A stretch of 64,000 nucleotides of DNA from Mycolicibacterium sp. P9-64 (lineage in GTDB: Bacteria; Actinomycetota; Actinomycetes; Mycobacteriales; Mycobacteriaceae). The DNA lies in the NCBI RefSeq assembly GCF_008329605.1, contig NZ_NPKO01000003.1:434001-498000 (forward strand), given 5' to 3'. Within the stretch, counting starts at the first letter, position 1; the number at the start of each line of letters is the position of its first letter. Under the pieces are notes generated by a model that saw nothing but the letters and a program-made list of their open reading frames with translations, was not told where the DNA came from and did no database searches. A program made the position numbers and the translations under genes. This document shows positions 1 to 9,118 of the stretch, piece after piece.

Positions 1-733
1 CCTGCGACTCCCACGCGGTGCCGTAGATGCGCTGCAGGCTGGCGTTGTCTTGATCGCCCCGCCAGTACGCGGCCGAGCTGCGGGTCAGCTTGAACGCGGG
101 GATGTACTTGGTGGTCGGGATGTGCGGCCCACGGCACAGGTCGCCCCAAACCCGTTCGCGGGTACGAGGATTGAGGTTGTCATAGGCGGTCAGCTCGGCG
201 CCGCCGACCTCCATGACGTCGGGGTCGCCGGACTTGTCGTCGATCAGCTCGAGCTTGAACGGCTCGTTGGCCAGTTCTTCGCGAGCCTGGTCCTTGGACT
301 CGTAGACGCGCCTGTCGAAGAGCTGACCGTCCTTGACGATCTGGCGCATGCGCTTCTCGAGGGCCTCGAGGTCCTCAGGCGTGAACGCCCGCGGCACGTC
401 GAAGTCGTAGTAGAAGCCGTCGGTGATCGGCGGGCCGATGCCGAGCTTGGCTTCGGGGAACAGCCCCTGCACGGCCTGCGCGAGGACGTGCGCGGTCGAG
501 TGCCTGATGACGCTGCGGCCGTCGTCGGTGTCGGCGCCGACGGGAGTCACCTCGGCGTCGGCATCGGGCACCCAGGACAGGTCGCGCAGCAGGCCGTCGG
601 CGTCGCGCACGACGACGACGGCATCCGATGCTCCCCTGGTCGGCAGCCCCGCTTCGCGAACCGCCGCCCCTGCGGTCGTCCCGGCAGCGACCCGGATCGG
701 GGCTGCGGGGGCGGGGCTGGCGGCGGCGTTCAT
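1..733 (-). CDS. thrS: threonyl-tRNA synthetase, N-terminal part (runs off the window)
   Basis: Reverse-strand reading from an ATG at 733 gives about 244 residues with no stop before the window edge. It begins with an Ala/Pro-rich N-terminus and a TGS-like domain (from PIRVAAGTT). The second additional domain typical of class II ThrRS follows, with [17 protein letters not shown] and [12 protein letters not shown], then [10 protein letters not shown]. The enzyme charges tRNA-Thr in the cytoplasm and edits Ser-tRNA with the N-terminal domain. A strong GAGGAG ribosome site lies just upstream of the ATG. The catalytic core and C-terminus lie outside the window. The family assignment is firm. Confidence 0.95.
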   Translation of the reverse strand, partial: MNAAASPAPAAPIRVAAGTTAGAAVREAGLPTRGASDAVVVVRDADGLLRDLSWVPDADAEVTPVGADTDDGRSVIRHSTAHVLAQAVQGLFPEAKLGIGPPITDGFYYDFDVPRAFTPEDLEALEKRMRQIVKDGQLFDRRVYESKDQAREELANEPFKLELIDDKSGDPDVMEVGGAELTAYDNLNPRTRERVWGDLCRGPHIPTTKYIPAFKLTRSSAAYWRGDQDNASLQRIYGTAWESQ

Positions 734-800
734 CGGAGATTCTCCTCGGTGCGGGTATGCGGGGGTTATCTGACCGCGACCATGCTATCGGGGAGAGTCC

Positions 801-1217
801 TCAAGCCCCCAGGCCGATGGGGCTCTTCAGCCATGGCTGCTCGAAGCCCAACAGTCCCGCGGCCAAGGCAAGCGCGCCGAACAGCCACAGTGTCGCCACC
901 ACCACCGCGGCGGTGAACACCACGCCGAGCGCCTGGACCCACAGCCCTTGGCGCTTGAACCAGGCCATCAACCGGTCGTAGCGCTCGCGGGTGAACCTGA
1001 GCAGCCGGCGTGCCCACTCGAATTCGGTGGCCAGGATCGCCAGGCCGACGAACACGATCGCCCAGCCGGGACCGGGGTACGGGATCGCGAGGATGCCGAC
1101 GCCGAGGACGGTGAGGCCGACCACGCCGACGACGATGCGATAGGTGAAGTCGGCGGCCCTGCGCCCGCGCAGCTCGTCGCGCCAGCGCGCCCAGCGCCGC
1201 GTAGTGCTGTTGGTCAT
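801..1217 (-). CDS. TIGR02611-type small integral membrane protein
   Basis: A 138-residue protein, function unknown. After a basic N-terminus it has a hydrophobic pair of segments around VVGVVGLTVLGVGILAIPYP and GWAIVFVGLAILATEF, then a basic loop (WARRLLRFTRERYDRL) and a C-terminal hydrophobic stretch. The motif PGPGWAIVFVGLAILATEFE is characteristic of the TIGR02611 family of actinobacterial membrane proteins. The ATG at 1217 overlaps the stop of the upstream thioesterase gene (ATGA), so the two are probably translationally coupled. The reading frame stays open well upstream, but that part is only the shadow of the thioesterase gene. Confidence 0.8.
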   Translation of the reverse strand: MTNSTTRRWARWRDELRGRRAADFTYRIVVGVVGLTVLGVGILAIPYPGPGWAIVFVGLAILATEFEWARRLLRFTRERYDRLMAWFKRQGLWVQALGVVFTAAVVVATLWLFGALALAAGLLGFEQPWLKSPIGLGA

Positions 1218-1840
1218 GGCTGCCCCGGCTTGAGCTTCACGAACAACGCCTCGGCCTCGCACAGCACCGTCTCGCCGTCGAGGAGTCGACCCGAGACGAA
1301 GATCTTGCGGCCCTCGGTCCCGTCGATGGTCGCGTCGACCCGCACTTGCCGCTCGACAGGGACGATCTGGCGGTAGTTCACGTGCAGGTAGGCCGTGCGC
1401 TGGTAGAGGCTCTTCCCGAGCTTGACGGCGGTGAAGCCCAGCAGCGAGTCGAAGAGCAGGGCCAGCGCGCCGCCGTGCACGGCCCCGTTGCGACCGAGGT
1501 GATACCGCCGGAATCGTGCGGTGCCACCGATCCGGCCGTCCTCGGTGACGACCAGATCGAGCGGCACCTGGAGGATGTTGCCCCGGTTGGGCAGGTCCAT
1601 GCGCCGTCCCGACGGGGAGTGCCATTCGTCGGCGACATATGGTGCGAGCTCGCGATTCAGTGCGTCGAGCACGTCGGCTGCCCTGGCGATGACGTCGTCG
1701 GGCGCATCGGCTGAGCGGGCGTGGTCCTGCAGCTCGCGAACGGCTTCAACGAAGCGGCCGTAGTCGGGCCCGCCACGGGTGGTGGGCTCCGGCGGGTTGA
1801 ATCCGCCGCCGGGATGCGCCTCTGTCGGTTCGGTAACCAC
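1214..1840 (-). CDS. PaaI-family hotdog thioesterase
   Basis: A 208-residue protein with a hotdog fold in its C-terminal half. The motif GRNGAVHGGALALLFDSLLG (about residues 115-134) is the HGGxxxxLxD signature of PaaI/YbgC-like acyl-CoA thioesterases. It is followed by the typical strand YLHVNYRQIVPVERQVRVDA. The substrate is probably an acyl- or aryl-acyl-CoA but cannot be told from sequence. It overlaps by 4 bp the small membrane protein gene downstream and shares its direction. Confidence 0.85.
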   Translation of the reverse strand: MVTEPTEAHPGGGFNPPEPTTRGGPDYGRFVEAVRELQDHARSADAPDDVIARAADVLDALNRELAPYVADEWHSPSGRRMDLPNRGNILQVPLDLVVTEDGRIGGTARFRRYHLGRNGAVHGGALALLFDSLLGFTAVKLGKSLYQRTAYLHVNYRQIVPVERQVRVDATIDGTEGRKIFVSGRLLDGETVLCEAEALFVKLKPGQP

Positions 1841-1864
1841 ATGGTCACCGTATTGCCGACGTCC

Positions 1865-2722
1865 TCAGCGTGCCGCGCCGGCACTACTCAACGTGTCGAA
1901 CTCCGCATCGGACAGCTCGATGCCCGCGGCCGCGACGTTCTCCTCGAGGTGGGCCACCTTCGACGTGCCCGGGATGGGCAGCACCACCGGCGACCGCTTG
2001 AGCAGCCAGGCCAGGGCCAGCTGCGACGGGCTCGCGTGGTGGTCGGCGGCGATGCGCTGCAATGGGCCGTCGGCCGCGGCCAATGGCCCTGCGGCCAGCG
2101 GGAACCACGGGATGAACCCGATGCCGTCGGCCTCGCACGCCTCGAGTACCGGTTCGGCATCGCGCGAGGAGAGGTTGTACATGTTCTGCACCGACACGAT
2201 CGTCGCCGTCTTCTGCGCGGCCCGCAGCTGGTCGACGCCGACCTCGGACAGCCCGATGTGGCGGATCTTGCCCTCCTGCTGCAGCGCGACGAGCTCGCCG
2301 ATCTGGTCCTCGGCGGGGAACTTGTCGTCGATGCGGTGCAGCTGGAACAGGTCGATGCGTTCGACGCCGAGCCGGCGCAGGCTCATCTCGCACTCCTGGC
2401 GGAGGTAGGCCGGGTAGCCGAGCACGGGCCACACGTCGGGCCCGGTGCGCAGCAGACCGGCCTTGGTGGCGACGACGACGTCGGTGTAGGGGTGCAGCGC
2501 CTCGCGGATCAGCTCCTCGGAGACGTATGGGCCGTAGGAGTTGGCGGTGTCGATGAAGTTGACGCCGAGCTCGACGGCGCGGCGCAGGACGCGGATGCAC
2601 TCGTCGCGATCGGCGGGCGGGCCCCACACCCCCTTGCCGGTCAGTCGCATGGCGCCGAAGCCGAGGCGGTTGACGGTGAGATCCCCACCGATGACGAAGG
2701 TTCCGGAAGATTGGGTAGTCAC
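1865..2722 (-). CDS. aldo/keto reductase
   Basis: About 285 residues from the GTG at 2722; the frame extends to 2794, but that start would overlap the divergent gene. It is an AKR-superfamily TIM barrel. The catalytic Asp and Tyr lie in [11 protein letters not shown], the Lys in [10 protein letters not shown] and the His in LFQLHRIDD. The C-terminal [18 protein letters not shown] segment is the NADPH-binding signature. It reduces a carbonyl with NADPH in the cytosol; the substrate is not predictable. It is divergent from the DUF1990 gene, leaving only a 37-bp gap for both starts. Confidence 0.9.
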   Translation of the reverse strand: MTTQSSGTFVIGGDLTVNRLGFGAMRLTGKGVWGPPADRDECIRVLRRAVELGVNFIDTANSYGPYVSEELIREALHPYTDVVVATKAGLLRTGPDVWPVLGYPAYLRQECEMSLRRLGVERIDLFQLHRIDDKFPAEDQIGELVALQQEGKIRHIGLSEVGVDQLRAAQKTATIVSVQNMYNLSSRDAEPVLEACEADGIGFIPWFPLAAGPLAAADGPLQRIAADHHASPSQLALAWLLKRSPVVLPIPGTSKVAHLEENVAAAGIELSDAEFDTLSSAGAAR

Positions 2723-2759
2723 GCGTACGACGGTACGCCCGCGATGACATGGTGACACG

Positions 2760-3257
2760 GTGAAGTTGCACGAGCTCGCGGCGCTGTCCCTCACCTACAC
2801 CGAGGTCGGTGCGACCGCGGGGCCGCTCCCCCCGGGCTATGGCCACCTGCGGGCCGCCGCGGTGATCGGACACGGTAGGCAGCGTTTCGAGGAGGCTGCC
2901 GCATCGGTGATGCGCTGGGGCATGTTGCGTGGTGCCGGGGTGCGGGTCGAGGCGACGACGGAGATCGCGGCGGTCGGGTCGGAGGTGCTCGTCGGTCTCG
3001 GCCCGTTGCGGGCACCGTGCCGGGTGGTCTACGTGGTCGACGAGCCCGATCGCCGCGGGTTCGCCTACGGCACACTGCCCGGGCATCCCGAGACCGGCGA
3101 AGAACTGTTCGCCGTCCGCTACGACCCCGCCACGGAATCCGTCCACGCGGAGGTGACGGCGTTCTCCAGGCACGGCACGTGGTGGAGCCGTCTGGCGGGT
3201 CCGGTCACCTCGCTGGCGCAGCGGGTGATCAGCAGGCGCTACCTGCGGGCCGTCTAG
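2760..3257 (+). CDS. DUF1990 domain protein
   Basis: A 165-residue protein from a GTG start. The whole length matches the DUF1990 pattern: [17 protein letters not shown] near the N-terminus, then [17 protein letters not shown], and a C-terminal [15 protein letters not shown] segment. Function is unknown; the fold is probably related to START/Bet v1-like lipid-binding proteins (inference from the family). It is convergent with the hydrolase gene at 3304. Confidence 0.8.
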   Translation: MKLHELAALSLTYTEVGATAGPLPPGYGHLRAAAVIGHGRQRFEEAAASVMRWGMLRGAGVRVEATTEIAAVGSEVLVGLGPLRAPCRVVYVVDEPDRRGFAYGTLPGHPETGEELFAVRYDPATESVHAEVTAFSRHGTWWSRLAGPVTSLAQRVISRRYLRAV

Positions 3258-3303
3258 CTCTGGCCACGACAAGCGCTGCGACGCAGGCGTGGTGCAGCGG
3301 TGG

Positions 3304-4080
3304 TCAAGTCACCGTCCGCCGCAGCCACTCCAGAACCGGAGGCGCCACGTCGCCGATCGCCGACTCCGCAATGATCCAGTGCGGCTTCCCAGGATGATCC
3401 TGATGCTCAGCGCCGTAACGCTTGGCGATGCGGCGCGAAATCCACGGTGCCACATTGCGATCCGAACCGGCGCTGACGCACAGCACCGGACACCTCACCT
3501 GAGATGCGGCCACCCTCGTCGAAGCGGCACCCGTGGACATCTCGCGGAACACCCTGCCGGAGTCGCGGACCAGCTCCGGGATCAACGCCTCTCGCTCAAC
3601 GGTGGGCAGCGTGTTCAGTGGGACTTCACGCATCGTCCTGGCCGACGGCAGAAGGGGTTTGCCCGCAAGTATTTTCGGCACGAGAGCGAAGAGGTGCGGC
3701 AGCGACCGCAGTTGTGGCCACAGGATGCCGGGAGGAACGGGGGCCAGCAGCACCGCGGCGCGCGGTTCGCGTGCGGCCGCAACCTTCTGGGTGAGCAGGC
3801 CACCCATGCTGTGGCCGATGACGATTGCCGGCTCTCCGATCTGGTCGTAGGCATCGAGGGCGACGGTGAAGCAGTCCTCGATGCCGATGCCTGCGAGCAC
3901 TGCGTCATCGGTGGGCTCGCGGCCGGGTAGCGCCGGCGCGTGCACGACGTATCCTTCGGATTCCAGGAGGCGCTTCCAGGGCTGCAGGAGCGATGGTTTG
4001 CCGAACACGCCGTGCAGGAACAGGATCGGCGGTTTGGGTCGTGTTGTCGGGTCTGCCTCCATGACGGCCAGTGTGCCCAA
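3304..4080 (-). CDS. alpha/beta hydrolase
   Basis: A 258-residue single-domain hydrolase. The oxyanion segment PPILFLHGVFG precedes the nucleophile elbow GHSMGG (Ser about 91). A probable acid lies in CVSAGSDRNVAP and the catalytic His in GKPHWIIAES near the C-terminus. The substrate is unknown. The start could instead be the Met six codons downstream (MEADP). There is no signal peptide, so it is presumably cytosolic. Confidence 0.85.
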   Translation of the reverse strand: MGTLAVMEADPTTRPKPPILFLHGVFGKPSLLQPWKRLLESEGYVVHAPALPGREPTDDAVLAGIGIEDCFTVALDAYDQIGEPAIVIGHSMGGLLTQKVAAAREPRAAVLLAPVPPGILWPQLRSLPHLFALVPKILAGKPLLPSARTMREVPLNTLPTVEREALIPELVRDSGRVFREMSTGAASTRVAASQVRCPVLCVSAGSDRNVAPWISRRIAKRYGAEHQDHPGKPHWIIAESAIGDVAPPVLEWLRRTVT

Positions 4081-4173
4081 GTCGAGTCCGTGTTTCGATT
4101 ACGTCAGGGGTAACGGCACGACCGAACTGACGTGATCGACGGTTGCCGCACGACGGCCTTCCTGGCGGTCTGA

Positions 4174-4548
4174 CTAGCCAGCCATGAACTGGTCATACGC
4201 CAACGCGAGCTGCGGTGAGAGCACCTGCACGTTGCACTCGTGCTGCTTCTCGCCCAAGGGCGCGAGGATGCCCCTCAATTCGTAGTACTCCTGCGGGTTC
4301 GCGGTGAAGTAGGCACGCACGTCGGACTCGGCTTGCGGTTGGGGCTGCGTATATGCGGCCGTCACCACATGGTTGGCGCCCGGGTGGTTGTTCAGGTATT
4401 GCTGCGCCGAACCGGTCACCGAGCTGACCGTCGAGGCAACCACGTCGGCGCTGCACGGATCCGGGGCGGCGGATGCGGTGGGCGCGGCAATGGTCGCCAA
4501 CGCGAGCCCACTACCGATGAGATACGCGCTAAAACGGTTGATGTTCAT
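4174..4548 (-). CDS. secreted haemophore-like haem-binding protein (MHB domain)
   Basis: A 124-residue exported protein. It has a Sec signal peptide ending near TASAAPD (about residue 28), then a compact helical domain with two cysteines (C32 and C105) that probably form a disulfide. The pattern CSADVVASTVSSVTG, FTANPQEYYELRGI and APLGEKQHEC matches the mycobacterial haemophore domain family that includes Rv0203 of M. tuberculosis, which carries haem to MmpL proteins. The gene lies 131 bp downstream of mmpL on the same strand, consistent with a functional pair. An AGGA ribosome site precedes the ATG. Haem binding here is inferred from the family. Confidence 0.8.
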   Translation of the reverse strand: MNINRFSAYLIGSGLALATIAAPTASAAPDPCSADVVASTVSSVTGSAQQYLNNHPGANHVVTAAYTQPQPQAESDVRAYFTANPQEYYELRGILAPLGEKQHECNVQVLSPQLALAYDQFMAG

Positions 4549-4679
4549 GATCAGTCATTCCTCACTGCAAATGGTCATCGATCTCCCCCGACCGATGGCC
4601 GAATTACCCACGCCGAGGATCACCAAACCCGCCACTCGGGCGCTTCTCCGCCAAGGCCGCAGAGTCGACGACTGACGGG

Positions 4680-7556
4680 TCAGACTCCCGTTGGCACCGC
4701 TGTGGTCGCGGGCTCGGGGTCGATCGGGCGCGCTGGACGCCAGGCCGTCTTGGGGATGATGATCTGCGGCCACCAGAACCACTTGCCCATCAGCCCGGCG
4801 ATCGCGGGCGTCATGAACGACCGAACGATCAAGGTGTCGAACAGGAGTCCGAGCGCGATGGTGGTACCCACCTGGGCCATGACGATCAGGTCGCTGAACG
4901 CGAACGTCGCCATCGTGGCCGCAAAGACGAGCCCCGCCGACGTCACCACCGATCCGGTGCCCGCCATCGCGCGGATGATGCCGGTCTTCAGACCGCCGTG
5001 CAGCTCCTCCTTGAACCGGGACACCAAGAGCAGGTTGTAGTCGGAACCCACTGCCAATAGCAGGATCACCGACATCGCCAGCACCATCCAGTGCAGTTCC
5101 AGGCCGAGGATGTGCTGCCACAGGAGCACCGAGAGGCCGAACGATGCGCCGAGCGACAGCAGCACCGTGCCGACGATCACCGCTGCCGCCACCACGCTTT
5201 GCGTGATGATCAGCATGATGATGAAGATCAGTGTCACCGCGGATATCCCGGCGATCAGCAGGTCGTAGAACGACCCGTCGCGCATGTCCTTGTAGGTGGC
5301 CGCGGTGCCTGCCAGGTAAATGCTCGACCCCTCCAGCGGGGTGCCCTTGATGGCTTCCTTCGCGGCCTGCTTGATGGCGTCGATGTGCGAAATGCCCTCG
5401 GCGGTGGCCGGATCACCCTCGTGGCTGATGATGAAGCGCACCGACTTGCCGTCGGGTGAGATGAAGTTCTTCATCCCCCGCTTGAAGTCCGCGTTGTTGA
5501 AGATCTCCGGCGGCACGTAGAACGTGTCGTCGTTCAACGAGTTGTCGAAGGCGTCGCCCATCGCGGTCGAGTTCTCCGACATGGCCTGCTGCTGATCCTG
5601 CATGCCCTTCTGCGTGGCATACATCGTCAGCATGATCTGCTTCATGTGCTTCTGGACCTCGATTTGAGGCCGCAGCAGGGTGACCATCTGCGGCATCAGC
5701 GTGTCGAGTTGCTTGAGGTCGGGTACCAGATCCTGAATGTCGCTGGTGAGCGTGTCGGTGCCGTCGAGCGCGTCGAAGATGCCACGAATCGAGTAGCACA
5801 CCGGAATGTCGTAGCAGTGCGGCTCCCAGTACAGGTAGTTCCGCAGGGGGCGGATGAAGTCCGCGAAGTTCTCTATGTCGTCCCGCAATGCGGCGACATC
5901 GACCGTCATCGTCGTGATCTTGCCGACCATGTCGTGGGTGACGGCAGCCATCTGCCCCATGACGTCGACCATCTTCGTCATCGTGTCGATGGTCGTTTGC
6001 ATGTCGTTGGCCTGGACGAGCATGTTGGCCATCGTGTCTTCGTTGTACTTGCGATTCATCGTCTGACCGGTGCTCTGCATGCCGATCTGGAAAGGGATCG
6101 TGGTGTGCTTGATCGGCTTGCCGTCGGGCCGGGTGATCGTCTGAACCCGGGAGATGCCGGGCACCCGGAAGATGGCCTTCGCGATCTTGTCGATGACGAG
6201 GAAGTCGGCCGAGGTCCGGAGGTCGTGATCGCTCGAGATCATCAGCAGTTCGGGGTTCATCCTGGCTGCGTTGAAGTGCCGGTCCGCCACGTCGTAGCCG
6301 ACGTTGGCAGGAATGTCCTGGGGTAGGTACTTGCGGGCGTCGTAGCTCGTCTTGTAGCTGGGCAGCGCGAGCAGTCCGACGAGGGCCAGAGCGATCGTCG
6401 CGACGAGGATCGGGCCCGGCCACCGCACGACCGCGGTGCCCACCCGGCGCCAGCCCCTCGACCGGATCTTGCGCTTGGGTTCGAAGCGGCCGAAGCGGCT
6501 GCCCAACGCGACCACCGCGGGTCCAAGGGTCAGTGCCGCCATGACGGCGACGAACGTGCCGACCGCACACGGCACGCCAAGGGTTTGGAAGTACGGCAAC
6601 CGCGTGAAGCTCAGGCACAGCATTGCGCCGGCGATCGTCAGGCCGGACCCGAGCACGACGTGCGCGGTCCCGTGGAACATGGTGTAGTACGCCACTTCCC
6701 GGTCGTCGCCCGCACCTCGGGCCTCCTGATATCGGCCGATGAGGAAGATGGCGTAATCGGTGCCCGCGGCGATGACCATGAGGGTGAGCAAGCTCGTCGC
6801 GAACGTCGAGAGCCCGATGATGTCGTAGTAGCTGAGGAACGCGACGATCCCGCGCGCGGCGCCCAGTTCGACGAACACCATGAGCAAGATGAGGATCACG
6901 GTGATGATGGACCGGTAGACGAGCAGCAGCATCACGAGGATCACCAGGAGCGTGATCGCCGTGACGATCGCGATGCTCGTGTCTCCCGCGTCGCGCTGAT
7001 CCGCGATGAGCGGAGCGCCCCCGGTCACGTAGGCCTTCACGCCGGGCGGCGCAGGGGTCTTGTCGACGATGTCGCGGACCGCCGTGACGGACTCGTTGGC
7101 CAGCGTCTCACCCATGTTGCCGTGTAGGTAGACCTGGACGTAGGCGGACTTGCCGTCATTGCTCTGCGCGCCCGATGCGGTCAGCGGGTCCCCCCAGAAG
7201 TCCGCGACGTGCTCGACGTGGGCGGTGTCGGCCTCGAACTTCTTGATCAGCTCGTCGTAGTAGTGATGGGCATCGGCACCGAGGGGTTGCTCGCCCTCCA
7301 GGATGACCATGGCGGCGCTGTCGGACTTGAACTCCTGAAAGGTTCTGCCGATCTCCCGCATCGATACCGCCGACGGCGCGTCCTGCGCGTTCATGGACAC
7401 CGTGTGCGCCTCGCCGACCGTCTCGAGGGGCGGGACGGCGACGTTGGTGATGACGGTCAGGGCGAGCCAGCCGAGCACGATCGGCAGGGCGAGGATCCGG
7501 ATGAGATGCGCGATCTTCGAGCGTTCGTGGTGCGTGTCGCTCGACGTACCGCTCAC
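4680..7556 (-). CDS. MmpL-family RND transporter (MmpL4/5 subgroup)
   Basis: A 958-residue membrane protein, close to the length of MmpL4/MmpL5. The first membrane helix ([18 protein letters not shown]) is followed by a periplasmic porter domain and helices 2-6, with the proton-relay Asp-Tyr pair in [18 protein letters not shown] long second periplasmic region contains an alpha-helical hairpin with two cysteines ([15 protein letters not shown]). Helices 8-12 carry the second Asp-Tyr pair ([13 protein letters not shown]). The hairpin with its cysteine pair is typical of MmpL4/5, which export siderophores with MmpS partners in M. tuberculosis. No mmpS gene is adjacent; a haemophore-like gene follows instead. 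The substrate is therefore open: siderophore, haem-related, or lipid. Confidence 0.9.
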   Translation of the reverse strand: MSGTSSDTHHERSKIAHLIRILALPIVLGWLALTVITNVAVPPLETVGEAHTVSMNAQDAPSAVSMREIGRTFQEFKSDSAAMVILEGEQPLGADAHHYYDELIKKFEADTAHVEHVADFWGDPLTASGAQSNDGKSAYVQVYLHGNMGETLANESVTAVRDIVDKTPAPPGVKAYVTGGAPLIADQRDAGDTSIAIVTAITLLVILVMLLLVYRSIITVILILLMVFVELGAARGIVAFLSYYDIIGLSTFATSLLTLMVIAAGTDYAIFLIGRYQEARGAGDDREVAYYTMFHGTAHVVLGSGLTIAGAMLCLSFTRLPYFQTLGVPCAVGTFVAVMAALTLGPAVVALGSRFGRFEPKRKIRSRGWRRVGTAVVRWPGPILVATIALALVGLLALPSYKTSYDARKYLPQDIPANVGYDVADRHFNAARMNPELLMISSDHDLRTSADFLVIDKIAKAIFRVPGISRVQTITRPDGKPIKHTTIPFQIGMQSTGQTMNRKYNEDTMANMLVQANDMQTTIDTMTKMVDVMGQMAAVTHDMVGKITTMTVDVAALRDDIENFADFIRPLRNYLYWEPHCYDIPVCYSIRGIFDALDGTDTLTSDIQDLVPDLKQLDTLMPQMVTLLRPQIEVQKHMKQIMLTMYATQKGMQDQQQAMSENSTAMGDAFDNSLNDDTFYVPPEIFNNADFKRGMKNFISPDGKSVRFIISHEGDPATAEGISHIDAIKQAAKEAIKGTPLEGSSIYLAGTAATYKDMRDGSFYDLLIAGISAVTLIFIIMLIITQSVVAAAVIVGTVLLSLGASFGLSVLLWQHILGLELHWMVLAMSVILLLAVGSDYNLLLVSRFKEELHGGLKTGIIRAMAGTGSVVTSAGLVFAATMATFAFSDLIVMAQVGTTIALGLLFDTLIVRSFMTPAIAGLMGKWFWWPQIIIPKTAWRPARPIDPEPATTAVPTGV

Positions 7557-8270
7557 TTCGACGTTCTCCCTCGGTCACGGCCGCATCCTGGGCGCACTGT
7601 GCGATGCCGATTCCGTAACACATCGAGCCGCGCGTGTAATATACCTAGGCTGTCAAACTGTATCCTGTCAACTGCTGCGTTGTCCGTCCGGCGAGCAAGG
7701 ATTGCGGTAGTGCACTGGCGGGCGAGTGCGCGGTCGCGACGCTCCAGCAGGTCCGCCGAATGCCACCGCCGAATGGATCGCGGTGGCTGGCACCGAACCG
7801 GAGCCGGTGCCCCATCCGCATGCGCCAGCAGGGTGCGCCGGGATGCTGGCGCCTTGTTTCGCCGATTGTCGACAACCATCACCTCGATTGAATGTCGTCG
7901 TGCCCACCCTCCGGCGACTCTTGCTGGCCCAGCCGGCAAGCCCACGGAGGGCGCAGTTCGTTGAACAGGCAACGACATTGGCGGTCAAGTCATGAGTACA
8001 TGCGTTGCGAGGTTTGAAATAGAGGAATTCGGGCAGCGGTCGAGAATGATTGTTTATCGTTAGCTACGGGTCATTGGTATTTAATTGCTAAAATAAAATG
8101 ATCATGCCATCTAGCTCGACTTATTCAATATCATTTAGATTGCTATCTTTCCCTTAATTAGTCATTTATTGGATTGCTTGCGCATAACACGTACCAGGTA
8201 CACAATTGGATCATCGCCGTGCACGATGTTCGCTGATGCACACTGCGCTTCACGACATCAGGGTGGGACA
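7557..8270. other. 714-bp intergenic region upstream of mmpL, with an AT-rich core
   Basis: No convincing gene was found. Open frames on both strands between 7645 and 7995 show no recognisable family or mycobacterial signal. From about 8000 to 8170 the sequence becomes strikingly AT-rich (runs such as TTTAATTGCTAAAATAAAAT), unlike anything else in the window. The mmpL promoter should lie at the left end. Direct repeats at 7650-7674 are listed separately. Confidence 0.6.
7650..7674. promoter_or_regulatory. near-identical direct repeats upstream of mmpL (possible operator)
   Basis: CTGTCAAACTG (7650-7660) and CTGTCAACTG (7665-7674) are separated by TATC, about 95-120 bp upstream of the mmpL start. 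On the mmpL strand this presents two TTGACA hexamers, so one may also be the -35 element. An operator for a TetR-type regulator is possible but is inference only. Confidence 0.35.
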
Positions 8271-8546
8271 ATGCGCTACAAGGAGCTTTCCGAGGTAGCA
8301 GAACGCGCCAAGACGGCGGTCGACAATTCGTCGACGCAGCAGGACCGCTCAGTGCCACATTTACGCCTGGAGCTACAGCAGGTCATGTCGCGGGTGCGGC
8401 CGGACGATCTGTCAGCCGCTGAGATCGTCGCTCTGCTCGCGATTCTGAGCCCTGCCGACCGCAGGGTTATCGGCGGACCAACCGGCAGGCCAAGACTGCG
8501 CGTCCTCGGGATTCGAGGCGAGCACCCGGCGCCGAAGCTCGTTTAG
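8271..8546 (+). CDS. small conserved-looking protein, function unknown
   Basis: About 91 residues from the ATG at 8271, which has a GGGTGGG stretch a few bases upstream. The frame is open from 8169, but the upstream part lies in AT-rich DNA and does not look coding. The protein is helical, with LRLELQQVMSRVRPDDLSAA followed by EIVALLAILSPADRRV and a basic tail. The last 135 bp overlap the 3' end of the XRE gene on the other strand. No function can be assigned. The overlap makes it possible that only one of the two tails is genuinely coding. Confidence 0.45.
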   Translation: MRYKELSEVAERAKTAVDNSSTQQDRSVPHLRLELQQVMSRVRPDDLSAAEIVALLAILSPADRRVIGGPTGRPRLRVLGIRGEHPAPKLV

Positions 8547-8891
8547 CAACGAATCGATCGACACCGAGGTCAGGTCACCGGTCAACGTCGTCAGCTCGAC
8601 TACGCCCAGCTCACTGCTCGACAGGTAGCCCGCGGCCACCAGAGCTTCGACCGGCGACCGGGCATACGCGCGGGCGAGCGCAACCACGGCCTCGGCCCGG
8701 GGAGTGTTCGCGCCACGTTGCCAGCGGGAGATGCTTGATTGATCGATACCGGTTGCCGCCGCGATGTCCTTCTGCGACGCATTGCCAGTCACCGTCAAGA
8801 CATACCGCCACCAGGTCGCTTGCGTCACCGGGTCAGCGTAGGGCATCTGGACGTCCGTGACCGCCGTGGAACCGTCCCGAGAATCGGACAT
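8412..8891 (-). CDS. XRE-family helix-turn-helix regulator
   Basis: About 159 residues from the ATG at 8891, chosen because GGAAGG lies about 10 bases upstream; the frame extends to 9029. The helix-turn-helix is clear: ASQKDIAAATGIDQSSISRW then QRGANTPRAEAVVALARAY (roughly residues 35-75). A segment SPVEALVAAGYLSSSEL follows, common to mycobacterial XRE proteins. It is divergent from the PGRS-like gene, and inverted repeats lie in the shared upstream region. Its targets are unknown; autoregulation or control of the neighbour is an inference. Confidence 0.75.
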   Translation of the reverse strand: MSDSRDGSTAVTDVQMPYADPVTQATWWRYVLTVTGNASQKDIAAATGIDQSSISRWQRGANTPRAEAVVALARAYARSPVEALVAAGYLSSSELGVVELTTLTGDLTSVSIDSLLNELRRRVLASNPEDAQSWPAGWSADNPAVGRAQNREQSDDLSG

Positions 8892-8979
8892 TTCAGCCCT
8901 GCCTTCCAGTCCATGATCCGAACCGGGGGCCTCGTGCGCAGCACGGTGGCCAAACCCGGTCGACCGTAACGCCACTTGC

Positions 8980-9015
8980 ATGTAATCATACATTTCAGTA
9001 TGCTCACACGCATAC
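8980..9015. promoter_or_regulatory. two short inverted repeats in the XRE/PGRS divergent region
   Basis: ATGTA-ATCA-TACAT occupies 8980-8993, and GTATG (8998-9002) pairs with CATAC (9011-9015). They lie between the divergent XRE and PGRS-like genes, where an autoregulatory operator would be expected. Binding by the XRE protein is inference only. Confidence 0.3.
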
Positions 9016-9118
9016 ACGTATCGCCACACACAGAAGGTTGCGACGTGTTAGCGACCCTCGTCGCGACGACGTGACAAATCTGCGGTGCGGCTCTACGGAG
9101 CCCGATTAGGAGCTCCAA

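Noticed and set aside
7668-7995. Overlapping open frames on both strands upstream of mmpL, considered as a missing mmpS
   Set aside because: None has a membrane anchor or MmpS-like sequence, and there is no matching start near mmpL.
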